A stretch of 7,983 nt of DNA from an uncultured Micrococcales bacterium (GCA_903915555.1 CAIWTL010000384.1:1-7983), one strand, 5' to 3'; shown: positions 1-6,303, counted from the first letter of the stretch. Translations and numbers: made by a program. The notes: a model not told the origin generated them from the letters alone.

Positions 1-173
1 GAGACTTCGCGTTGCAGGCAGGCAGCCAGGAACTCCTCATAGGACCAGGACTCGGTGCGGGCCCGTTCGGCCAGCCGGGCCACCGATTCGCGCAGGGTGG
101 GGGCCCTCAACGGCCGAGTCAGGAACGCGATCTCGCTCTCGTGATCGGTGGTCGGTGAGGTCGTGGCGGGCAT
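1..173 (-). CDS. istB: IS21-family helper ATPase IstB, N-terminal part (cut by window edge)
   Basis: The first 57 codons of a minus-strand gene are present and the rest lies beyond position 1. The protein begins MPATTSPTTDHESEIAFLTR and continues with RAPTLRESVARLAERA and ESWSYEEFLAACLQREV. This is the characteristic N-terminal helical domain of IstB-like proteins (consensus from memory: LKAPxLRE...LAERAxxESWSYEEFLAxxLxREV). IstB is the AAA+ ATPase that assists the IstA transposase in target selection in IS21 elements. The Walker A and B motifs would lie outside the window. The ATG at 173 is preceded by AGGAGG (complement of 181-186) at a 7-base spacing, an excellent ribosome binding site. 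IstB normally follows istA, a gene of over 1 kb, yet only 97 bases separate this start from the qcrB stop. The element is therefore incomplete here, or istB is solitary. A DnaC-like helper is the alternative, but the N-terminal motif favours IstB. Confidence 0.85.
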   Translation of the reverse strand, partial: MPATTSPTTDHESEIAFLTRPLRAPTLRESVARLAERARTESWSYEEFLAACLQREV

Positions 174-223
174 CAGGCCACCTCCTCGACCCCGTAGACG
201 AGAAAGTGGGTCCGGAAAGCAGT
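173..223 (-). pseudogene. possible relic of the istA 3' end
   Basis: A minus-strand frame ending at 173 reads TAFRTHFLVYGVEEVA and then TGA. The A of this stop is the A of the istB ATG (TGATG), and the istB ribosome binding site lies inside its last codons. This kind of istA-istB coupling is common in IS21 elements. I do not recognise the peptide itself. In DNA this GC-rich, a short open frame can occur by chance, and the same frame stays open through the hairpin up to the end of qcrB. This is a tentative interpretation only. Confidence 0.2.
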
Positions 224-253
224 GCGGGCCTCCCCCTGATGGGGGAGGCCCGC
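224..253 (-). terminator. hairpin terminator downstream of qcrB
   Basis: Positions 224-236 (GCGGGCCTCCCCC) and 241-253 (GGGGGAGGCCCGC) are exact inverted repeats of 13 bases around a 4-base loop (TGAT). The stem is almost entirely G:C and lies 17 bases past the qcrB stop. No run of T follows on the minus strand (the next bases read ACTGCTTTCC), so it is not a textbook U-tract terminator. GC-rich hairpins of this sort are nevertheless usual at actinobacterial operon ends. Because it precedes the istB start, it should shield istB from respiratory read-through. It could also act as an mRNA 3' stabiliser. Confidence 0.7.
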
Positions 254-270
254 AGGCTCGCTGACTGTTC

Positions 271-1986
271 TCAGGACTTGCCGGATGTCCCGGGGCTCTC
301 CAGGACCGATCCGTCGTGGGCGATCTGCAGGGCCTCTTCCTCAGCCATCACAGGCGCATCCTCGATGACCTCGTGGGCGAGGTGCTCGTCGGCGTGGGCG
401 ATCTCCTCGCCCGTCGGCGCGGCGATCGTGTCCCCGAAGAGGAACTGCGAGATCTTGGCTCGCCGCTTGTCCTTCTTGAGCTTCGGATTGCGTACCCCGC
501 TGCTGTCCGTCTCCGGCGGCTGGGGGAGGGGCTTGACCTGAGGCTTGGCGATGATCTTGGCGCGCTCCTCCTCGTTGAGCGGGGCGTGGATCTCGAGGAA
601 CTCGCCGTTGGGCATCCGCATGATCTGTCCGGTCTCCCTGCCGTGCAGCAGCTTCTCGCGGTCACGCCGCTGCAGGGCGAGGCAGATGCGCTTCGTGATG
701 ACGAATGCGATCGGCGGGAGCACGATCAGGCTGATACGCAGGGCCCAGATGACCGAGTTGATCGACAGGTCGAAGCCCACCGCGATGATGTCGTTGCCTC
801 CACCGATCCACAGCAGGACGTAGAAGGTGATCGCCATGACCCCCAGGGCGGTGCGCGTCGGGGCGTCGCGGGGACGGTCCAGGAGATGATGCTCACGCTT
901 GTCACCCGAGGCCCACGCCTCGATGAATGGGTATGCGATGAGCAGTGTCGTGATGATGCCCGGGATCACGAGGGCGGGGATCAGGATGTTGAGGCTCAGC
1001 GTGTACCCGAACGCCTGGATCTCCCAGTTCGGCATGACACGTAAGGCGCCGTCCAGCCAGCCGATGTACCAGTCCGGCTGGGTACCCGCCGAGACCTGGT
1101 CGGGTGTGTAGGGCCCGAAGATCCAGATCGGGTTCAGCTGCACGAGTCCGGCGATGATCACGATGATGCCGAACACGAGGAAGAAGAAGCCGCCGGCCTT
1201 GGCCATGTAGATGGGCATCAGGGGGTAGCCGACCACGTTGTTGTTCGTACGGGCGGGACCGGGGAACTGGGTGTGCTTCTGAACCCAGACCATCATCAGG
1301 TGGACGGTGATCAGCGCCAGGAGGATGCCCGGGATCAGGAGGATGTGGATTCCGTACAGGCGCGAGATGAAGTCCGTGCCCGGGAACTCCCCGCCGAAGA
1401 GCAGGAAACTCGCCCACGTGCCGATGATCGGGATCGAGAGGACGATGCCCTCCGCGATGCGGAGCCCGGTCCCGGACAGCAGGTCGTCGGGCAGCGAGTA
1501 GCCGGAGAAGCCGGCCATCAGGGCGACCATGGCGAGGCTGACGCCCACGACCCAGTTCATCTCACGGGGCTTGCGGAAGGCTCCGGTGAAGAACACCCGG
1601 AACATGTGGACGGCGATCGCCGTCATGAAGAAGAGTGCCGCCCAGTGGTGGATCTGGCGCATGAGCAGTCCGCCGCGCACCTCGAAGGAGATGTTGAGAG
1701 CGGAGTCGTAGGCCTCGGACATCTTCACGCCCTTGAGCGGGATGTACGGGCCGTCGTAGATGACCTCGACCATGCTGGGCTTGAAGAAGAGCGTCAGGTA
1801 CACGCCGGACAGCAGAACCACGATGAAGCTGTAGAGGGCGACCTCGCCCAACATGAACGACCAGTGGTCCGGGAAGACCTTGTTCAGATTGCGGCGCAGG
1901 AAGCCGTTGCTCCCCACCCGCTCATCGAGGTACGTGGCGACGCCCGCACCCTTCTGCTCGACCGGCGAGATCTGAGACGTACTCAT
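271..1986 (-). CDS. qcrB: Cytochrome bc1 complex cytochrome b subunit
   Basis: This 571-residue integral membrane protein oxidises menaquinol at the Qo site and carries hemes bL and bH. The first heme-ligand pair is H113/H127 in the helix around RQIHHWAALFF. The second is H214 in YGIHILLIPG and H229 in ALITVHLMMVW. The second pair is separated by 14 residues, as in b6-type and Gram-positive cytochromes b. The Qo loop motif PDWY is at 304-307, replacing the PEWY of mitochondria. Hydrophobic segments lie near 46-68, 110-130, 145-165, 211-234, 266-285, 331-353, 380-398 and 409-432. Beyond the last helix there is a 130-residue charged cytoplasmic tail with a lysine-rich stretch (501-511) and an acidic end, consistent with the long actinobacterial form. 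The ATG at 1986 overlaps the qcrA stop (ATGA) and has AAGGAG (complement of 1995-2000) 8 bases upstream, inside qcrA. It is the last gene of the ctaE-qcrCAB operon. Confidence 0.97.
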   Translation of the reverse strand: MSTSQISPVEQKGAGVATYLDERVGSNGFLRRNLNKVFPDHWSFMLGEVALYSFIVVLLSGVYLTLFFKPSMVEVIYDGPYIPLKGVKMSEAYDSALNISFEVRGGLLMRQIHHWAALFFMTAIAVHMFRVFFTGAFRKPREMNWVVGVSLAMVALMAGFSGYSLPDDLLSGTGLRIAEGIVLSIPIIGTWASFLLFGGEFPGTDFISRLYGIHILLIPGILLALITVHLMMVWVQKHTQFPGPARTNNNVVGYPLMPIYMAKAGGFFFLVFGIIVIIAGLVQLNPIWIFGPYTPDQVSAGTQPDWYIGWLDGALRVMPNWEIQAFGYTLSLNILIPALVIPGIITTLLIAYPFIEAWASGDKREHHLLDRPRDAPTRTALGVMAITFYVLLWIGGGNDIIAVGFDLSINSVIWALRISLIVLPPIAFVITKRICLALQRRDREKLLHGRETGQIMRMPNGEFLEIHAPLNEEERAKIIAKPQVKPLPQPPETDSSGVRNPKLKKDKRRAKISQFLFGDTIAAPTGEEIAHADEHLAHEVIEDAPVMAEEEALQIAHDGSVLESPGTSGKS

Positions 1987-3071
1987 GAGTAGCTCTCCTT
2001 CAGCTCCCAGAAGCTGGGCCCGACGGGTTCCTTGAAGTCGCTGACGGCCACGAGGTAACCCTCGTCGTCAACGGTAATGGGAAGTTGCGGCATCCGCCTC
2101 GCGGCGGGACCGAACACGACGTTGGCGGAGTCGGCCAGGTTGAACGTCGATTGGTGGCAGGGGCACAGGAGTTCATGGGTGCGCTGCTGGTACAGCGAGA
2201 TGGGGCACCCGACATGCGTGCAGATCTTGGAGAACGCCAGGATCCCCTCGTAGTCCCATCCCTCACCCTGCTGGGACTGGATCTCGTCGGGAGTCATCCG
2301 CACGACGATGGCCGCGGCCTTGGCGCGGGCATTGAGGTTGTGCTCCTCCTCCTCGACGAGGGGCAGGTCGGCGGGGACCACGTTGACGAGCCCCCCCACG
2401 GGGATGTCGTCGGCGCGCACGGGCTGGTAGGTGATGTCGGTGACCAGCCGCATCCCCGGCTTCCAGAGCGTGACGAGCAACTCCTCCGATGGGGTCGTGA
2501 CGCCGGGCGGGGTGAGCCACAGGTCGCGCAGGGACACGATGAAGGGGATGGGCACCAGCGCCATCGCCAGGAGCATGGTGCGCCGGATCACCGGGTACTT
2601 CGCGAACCCGGATGTCTCCTTGCCCACCTCGTAGATGTCGGCGGCGACGGCGGTGTCGTCCGCGTCCGTCTTCATCTCGTGGCGCTCCTGCACCACCTCG
2701 ACGTCGCTCATGAGTTTCTTCGCCCAGTGCACGGCACCGGCGCCGATCAGGAAGATCGCGAGGCCGAACGTCACACCCATCGCTGCGTTGAGCGCGCCGA
2801 TGGCGCCGATGTAGGGGAGGGTGATGACCGCGTCGCGGGGGATGGCGATGAACGCCACGATGAACAGCACGACCATGAGCGCCGACAGGAGGAACATCGT
2901 GCTGACCTGGCGGACGGCCCGCTTCTGGGCCCGCGGGTCGGTGTCGGTGCGGCGCAGGTGGTGCTCCACCTCCGCGCGGGGCCACGCCCCGGGCCGCAGC
3001 GCCTGCTGGGTGTCGGACGTCGTGGCAGGGGCGCCGGACGACGCGGGGGTCAGATCCTTGCTGTCACTCAT
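1983..3071 (-). CDS. qcrA: Cytochrome bc1 complex Rieske iron-sulfur subunit
   Basis: The 362-residue protein takes the first electron from quinol at the Qo site and passes it to cytochrome c. The Rieske domain is C-terminal: box I CTHVGC at 284-289 and box II CPCHQS at 303-308. By family rule C284, H286, C303 and H306 bind the [2Fe-2S] cluster, and C289-C305 form the disulfide. Three hydrophobic segments (about 57-78, 85-116 and 164-181) precede the domain. Actinobacterial QcrA is known to have three helices, against one in mitochondria. The first 55 residues are polar. I chose the ATG at 3071 because it overlaps the qcrC stop by 4 bases (ATGA) and has GAAGG 4 bases upstream. A longer open frame up to 3176 lies wholly inside qcrC and looks non-native (RPRHRRPV). 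The gene's own stop overlaps the qcrB start in the same way, which suggests translational coupling and 1:1 production. Confidence 0.96.
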   Translation of the reverse strand: MSDSKDLTPASSGAPATTSDTQQALRPGAWPRAEVEHHLRRTDTDPRAQKRAVRQVSTMFLLSALMVVLFIVAFIAIPRDAVITLPYIGAIGALNAAMGVTFGLAIFLIGAGAVHWAKKLMSDVEVVQERHEMKTDADDTAVAADIYEVGKETSGFAKYPVIRRTMLLAMALVPIPFIVSLRDLWLTPPGVTTPSEELLVTLWKPGMRLVTDITYQPVRADDIPVGGLVNVVPADLPLVEEEEHNLNARAKAAAIVVRMTPDEIQSQQGEGWDYEGILAFSKICTHVGCPISLYQQRTHELLCPCHQSTFNLADSANVVFGPAARRMPQLPITVDDEGYLVAVSDFKEPVGPSFWELKESYS

Positions 3072-3853
3072 CGAACCTTCGCTCCGATCCAGATCGCGCA
3101 TGCCACGACGAGCAGCAGCGCACCGATCCACATGAACAGGCCTTCGGTGACGGGGCCGAAGCGCCCCAGGGCCCAACCGCCCGGATCGTCGGACGCCCGC
3201 AGGGTCTCGACGTAGGCGATGATCGCCTGCTTGTCCTCACGCGGCAGCGTGCTGTCGCCGAAGACGGGCATGTTCTGGGGGCCGGTCAGCATGGCCTCGT
3301 AGATCTCCTGAGGCGTGGCTTCCATCAGGTTCGGGGCGTACTTGCCGTTGCTCAGGGCGCCGCCGCGGCCGGCCGCCTGATGGCACTGGGAGCAGTTGGC
3401 GCGGAAGAGCTCGCCGCCCTCCGCGACGTCGGCGTCGGAGTAGTCGAGGTCAGCGGCGGTGGGGATGGCGGGCCCAGGTGCGAGGGAGGCGACGTAGGCG
3501 GCCATCGCGGCGATGTCGGTCTCGCTGTACTCACGGGGCTTCTGCGGCGCCTGGGCTCCGGGGTTGGCCAGCGGCATCCGGCCCGTCGAGACCTGGAAGT
3601 GGACAGCTGCCGACCCCACGCCGATCAGGGTGGGGCCGTTCTGGGTGCCCTGGGCCGCGATGCCGTGGCAGCTCGAGCATCCCTCGAGGAAGAGTTTCTT
3701 GCCGTTGAGGATCTGCGTGGCGTCCTGCTCGGCCGATCGGGCCTGGGTGGCCGAGTTGACCACGGTGTACAGCCCGCCGGTGACCAGCAGGCCCACGAGG
3801 ATGGCGACGATCACCGCCGCGGGATGCCGCCGGTGGGTGGCGAGGGTCTTCAC
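3068..3853 (-). CDS. qcrC: Cytochrome bc1 complex diheme cytochrome c subunit
   Basis: The 261-residue membrane-tethered cytochrome carries two heme c groups and relays electrons from the Rieske centre to the aa3 oxidase. Heme-binding CXXCH motifs are CSSCH at 59-63 and CSQCH at 154-158. Likely axial methionines are M93 (GRMPL) and M195 (NMPVFGD). An N-terminal hydrophobic segment (12-33, after basic residues) acts as signal/anchor, and a second helix lies at about 238-257, so both cytochrome domains face outside. The start is GTG at 3853, set by AGGAG 7 bases upstream; a TTG at 3860 lies almost against that site and is less likely. The gene begins 49 bases after ctaE ends, and its stop overlaps the qcrA ATG. 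The diheme form replaces a separate soluble cytochrome c in Actinobacteria. Confidence 0.96.
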   Translation of the reverse strand: MKTLATHRRHPAAVIVAILVGLLVTGGLYTVVNSATQARSAEQDATQILNGKKLFLEGCSSCHGIAAQGTQNGPTLIGVGSAAVHFQVSTGRMPLANPGAQAPQKPREYSETDIAAMAAYVASLAPGPAIPTAADLDYSDADVAEGGELFRANCSQCHQAAGRGGALSNGKYAPNLMEATPQEIYEAMLTGPQNMPVFGDSTLPREDKQAIIAYVETLRASDDPGGWALGRFGPVTEGLFMWIGALLLVVACAIWIGAKVR

Positions 3854-3860
3854 AGTGCAA

Positions 3861-3865
3861 CTCCT
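3861..3865 (-). promoter_or_regulatory. ribosome binding site of qcrC
   Basis: The minus strand reads AGGAG here, 7 bases before the GTG at 3853. It fixes the qcrC start at this GTG rather than at the TTG at 3860. It lies in the 49-base ctaE-qcrC spacer. Confidence 0.7.
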
Positions 3866-3902
3866 GTCGTCGCAGTGGTCGGCTGGGCCGCGGTCGGCCG
3901 GG

Positions 3903-4505
3903 TCATTGCAGGATGTAGATCATCGCGAACAGGGCGATCCACACCACGTCCACGAAGTGCCAGTAGTAGGAGGTGACCACCGCGGAGGTGGCTTCCTGGT
4001 GGGTGAAGCGCTTGGCCATGTAGGTGCGGGCGAGGACGAACAGGAAGGCGATGAGGCCGCCGGTCACGTGAAGGCCGTGGAACCCGGTGGTCAGGAAGAA
4101 CGCGGACCCGTAGGGCGAACCCGAGAAACTCAGGCCCTCGTGGAGGAGTTCGGAGTATTCGAAGACCTGGCCGGCGATGAAGATGGAGCCCATCACGAAG
4201 GTGATCGCGAACCAGAATCGCAGTCGGTCGCGGTCACCGCGCTCGGCGGCGAATACACCCATCTGGCAGGTCACCGAGCTCAGCACCAGGATCGTCGTGT
4301 TGGCGGCGGCGAACGGGACGTTCAGTTTCTGGGTGTCCTCCGCCCAGATCTCCGGATTCACCCCCCGGAGCGTCAGATACATCGCGAAGAGTCCCGCGAA
4401 GAACATCAGTTCCGACGACAGCCACACGATGGTGCCGACGGACACCATGTTGGGCCGGCTGGCAGGCGCGTGGGCCTGCCCTCCTATCGCTGTTGCAGTT
4501 GCCAC
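3903..4505 (-). CDS. ctaE: aa3-type cytochrome c oxidase subunit III
   Basis: The 200-residue membrane subunit of the heme-copper oxidase has no metal centre and supports the catalytic subunit. Recognisable motifs are VGTIVWLSSELMFFAGLF (23-40, with the conserved E32), GFHGLHVTGG (141-150) and YYWHFVDVVW (180-189, with H183 and D186). About five hydrophobic segments are visible, matching the short actinobacterial form that lacks the first two helices of the mitochondrial protein. The GTG at 4505 gives MATATAIGGQAHAP, which agrees with the usual family N terminus. The frame stays open up to 4574, but that extension (RSSGGQVSPACQRCQ) does not look like the family. The ribosome site is poor: AAAGG lies 15 bases upstream. 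The gene leads the operon, and subunits I, II and IV must be encoded elsewhere. Confidence 0.94.
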   Translation of the reverse strand: MATATAIGGQAHAPASRPNMVSVGTIVWLSSELMFFAGLFAMYLTLRGVNPEIWAEDTQKLNVPFAAANTTILVLSSVTCQMGVFAAERGDRDRLRFWFAITFVMGSIFIAGQVFEYSELLHEGLSFSGSPYGSAFFLTTGFHGLHVTGGLIAFLFVLARTYMAKRFTHQEATSAVVTSYYWHFVDVVWIALFAMIYILQ

Positions 4506-4532
4506 ACGCGGATTCTGGCACCTTTGGCAAGC

Positions 4533-4550
4533 GGGGGACACCTGACCCCC
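4533..4550. repeat. imperfect palindrome upstream of ctaE
   Basis: The sequence GGGGGACACCTGACCCCC pairs with itself at 14 of 18 positions: five G:C pairs at the ends plus an inner CA/TG. It lies 28 bases upstream of the ctaE start codon, where an operator or a 5'-leader hairpin could sit. In such G/C-rich DNA it may be chance, and I know no regulator with this site. Confidence 0.25.
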
Positions 4551-4670
4551 CGATGAGCGCGGGATTTGTCGCACGAAATGCCGGGCTGATCACGATGAGT
4601 TGCCTGTTTCACGGTGAGCGACCGGGGAGGTTTCAGGGCCTTCGGGCAGGAAGCCGCCACCGGGCCCGGC

Positions 4671-4676
4671 TAGGAT
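4671..4676 (+). promoter_or_regulatory. -10-like TAGGAT before the receiver-like gene
   Basis: TAGGAT fits the actinobacterial TANNNT -10 consensus, and the ATG begins 7 bases after it. Transcription could therefore start at the ATG and give a leaderless mRNA. The same bases include AGGA at 4672-4675, 7 bases before the ATG, which could instead be a weak ribosome binding site. No -35 element is evident. Confidence 0.4.
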
Positions 4677-4682
4677 TCCCGC

Positions 4683-5153
4683 ATGACCAAGACGACGACG
4701 GAGTCGCGGCTGCGTGTGCTGGTGTATTCGGACAACCGGGACCGGCGGGCGGAGGTCATCTCGCTGCTGGGTCCCCGTCCCTCCGCCGAACTGCCGCGGG
4801 TCGAGTACGTGGAGTGCGCGACGGAGCCCATGGTCATCCGCGCCCTGACCCCCGGGGTCCGCGTCCGAACCGAGATCGAGCAACTGCCGTACGAGGACTC
4901 CGGCGGCATCGACCTCTGCATCCTCGACGGAGAGGCGGTGCCCGCGGGAGGCATGGGCATCTGTCGGCAGCTCAAGGACGAGATCTACCAGTGCCCGCCC
5001 ATCCTGCTCATCGTCGGGCGCCCGGCCGACGCGTGGCTCGCCACATGGTCCCGCGCCGACGACGTGGCCCCCACCCCGCTGGACCCCCTGGAGTTCCCCG
5101 AGTCGGTCGCCGCACTGCTGCGTCGCCGCATCGCGGCACTGCCCACCTCCTGA
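4683..5153 (+). CDS. Stand-alone receiver-like (CheY-fold) protein, function unknown
   Basis: This 156-residue soluble protein has a pattern resembling a response-regulator receiver domain. It has a first strand and acidic cluster RVLVYSDNRDRR (11-22, D17). It has a fourth-strand aspartate in IDLCILDGEA (76-85, D82 as the candidate phospho-acceptor), then GGMGICRQLKDE. A further strand follows (PPILLIVGRP, 105-114). Where receivers normally have a KP pair, it reads TPLDPLEFP (131-139), so the conserved lysine is missing. The usual Thr/Ser before it is also not evident (IVGRP). No DNA-binding or other output domain follows. A 40-residue insertion-like part (about 30-70) lies between the first strand and D82. 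It is divergent from ctaE and 52 bases upstream of trpD on the same strand. I do not recognise a named family; phosphorylation-independent signalling or a structural role are both possible. Confidence 0.75.
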   Translation: MTKTTTESRLRVLVYSDNRDRRAEVISLLGPRPSAELPRVEYVECATEPMVIRALTPGVRVRTEIEQLPYEDSGGIDLCILDGEAVPAGGMGICRQLKDEIYQCPPILLIVGRPADAWLATWSRADDVAPTPLDPLEFPESVAALLRRRIAALPTS

Positions 5154-5192
5154 GGCCCCCCCGGGCGCATCGGCGGGCCGCGGGTGGCCGCG

Positions 5193-5198
5193 TACCCT
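5193..5198 (+). promoter_or_regulatory. -10-like TACCCT before trpD, suggesting a leaderless transcript
   Basis: TACCCT matches TANNNT and is followed by exactly 7 bases before the GTG at 5206. No Shine-Dalgarno sequence is present in GTCGGTC or just upstream. The spacing is the one expected when transcription begins at the start codon, which is frequent in Actinobacteria. No -35 element is obvious. Confidence 0.45.
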
Positions 5199-5205
5199 GT
5201 CGGTC

Positions 5206-6303
5206 GTGACGACTGGCTCCCCGGACCACTCCTGGCCGGTACTCCTCGACGATCTCCTCGACCGCGGTTCGGTGACCCCGGAACGGGCCGGCTGGGCGCT
5301 GGCGGAGGTCATGGCCGGCCGCGCGACGCCCGCCCAGATCGCGGCGTTCCTCGTCGCGATGCGTTCGGCCGGAGTCGATCCCGATGTCCTCGCGGGCCTC
5401 GTTGACGTCATGTTGCGGTTCTCGGTGGCGGTGGATGTCCCCGGACCCGCCGTCGACACGTGCGGGACGGGCGGCGACAACTCGGGGTCGGTGAACATCT
5501 CGACCATGGCGGCGGTCGTCGTGGCGGCGACCGGCCGGACAGTGGTCAAGCACGGGAACCGCGCCGCGTCGTCACTGTCCGGCTCCGCGGACGTCCTCGA
5601 GGCCCTCGGCGTCGTGGCCGACCTCCCGCCCGACGCCATCGCGCCGTGCGTGGCGCAGGCCGGTCTGGCGTTTTGCTTCGCTCCGGTCTTCCACCCGGCC
5701 ATGCGGCACGCCGGCCCGGTCCGACGCGAGATCGGGGTGCGTTCGGTGTTCAACGTGCTCGGGCCGTTGGCCAACCCGGGCCGCCCCGCCGCGCAGGTGG
5801 TCGGAGTGGCCGACCGGACGATGGCCCCAGTGGTCGCCGGCGCGCTCGCGCAGCGGGGGACCGTCGCCCTCGTGGTCAGGGGGGAGGACGGCATGGACGA
5901 GATCACCACGGCTGCCCCGACCCGGGTGTGGGACGCCCGCACGCGACAGGTGCGCGACGGGATGATCGACACCGTGGATCTGGGGGTGCCCCGCCCGACC
6001 CCCGGTGCTCTCTCCGGGGGGACAGCGGGCGAGAACGCCGAGATCGCGCTCGGCGTGCTCGCCGGGGGGGACAGCCCGCGGGAGCGCGCGGTCCGCGATG
6101 CCGTTGCCGTGAACGCCGCCGCGGCGATCGTGGTGCACGACACGGCCGCGGGACGGCTCGACCCCGCCGAGCCACTGCTCCGGGCGATGGCCGAGCCGCT
6201 CGAGGTGGCCCGGGCGGCCATGGTGTCGGGCGATGCGGCAGTGACCCTGCGGAACTGGGCCGAGGTCACGCACCGGCTCGGAGGGTCGCCAACCGGCTCC
6301 TGA
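5206..6303 (+). CDS. trpD: Anthranilate phosphoribosyltransferase
   Basis: The enzyme joins anthranilate to PRPP to give phosphoribosylanthranilate, the second committed step of tryptophan synthesis in the cytoplasm. The 365-residue protein is full length. It has an N-terminal helical domain (about 10-75) for anthranilate binding and dimerisation. The PRPP-binding glycine loop is DTCGTGGDNSGSVNIST (84-100), followed by KHGNRAASS (115-123). The block from HPAMRHAGPVRRE (163-175) to NVLGPLANP (183-191) is also conserved. The metal-binding acidic pair is in DGMDEIT (228-234, D230/E231). The GTG at 5206 is the first start giving a normal N terminus, and it has no Shine-Dalgarno site. The gene stands apart from other trp genes, as is common in Actinobacteria. 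Its 3' end overlaps the convergent nuclease gene by 38 bases. The preceding receiver-like gene could share its transcript, but trpD appears to have its own -10. Confidence 0.96.
   Translation: MTTGSPDHSWPVLLDDLLDRGSVTPERAGWALAEVMAGRATPAQIAAFLVAMRSAGVDPDVLAGLVDVMLRFSVAVDVPGPAVDTCGTGGDNSGSVNISTMAAVVVAATGRTVVKHGNRAASSLSGSADVLEALGVVADLPPDAIAPCVAQAGLAFCFAPVFHPAMRHAGPVRREIGVRSVFNVLGPLANPGRPAAQVVGVADRTMAPVVAGALAQRGTVALVVRGEDGMDEITTAAPTRVWDARTRQVRDGMIDTVDLGVPRPTPGALSGGTAGENAEIALGVLAGGDSPRERAVRDAVAVNAAAAIVVHDTAAGRLDPAEPLLRAMAEPLEVARAAMVSGDAAVTLRNWAEVTHRLGGSPTGS

Larger units (their letters stand above)
4506..4682. promoter_or_regulatory. divergent intergenic region between ctaE and the receiver-like gene
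   Basis: This 177-base non-coding stretch must hold the promoter of the respiratory operon (minus strand) and that of the receiver-like gene (plus strand). No clear -35/-10 pair for ctaE was found. On the minus strand CAGAAT (complement of 4510-4515) resembles a -10 but ends only 4 bases before the GTG. It also contains a G5/C5 imperfect palindrome, listed separately. The role is inferred from gene orientation. Confidence 0.5.

Noticed and set aside
3072..3176. An N-terminal extension of QcrA
   Set aside because: It lies inside qcrC, has no ribosome site, reads as Arg-rich non-native sequence, and the ATG at 3071 has both a ribosome site and the ATGA overlap.
2085..3215. A long plus-strand frame opposite qcrA
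   Set aside because: The qcrA frame carries the Rieske motifs. The antisense product is His/Gly/Asp-rich and shows no family features.
4506..4574. An N-terminal extension of CtaE to 4574
   Set aside because: The extra residues do not match the family, while the GTG at 4505 gives the expected N terminus followed by GGQAHAP.
4562..4577. ATTTGTCGCACGAAAT as a possible redox-regulator operator
   Set aside because: Only the outer four bases and the inner TCG/CGA are symmetric, with mismatches between, and it does not match any operator I know well.
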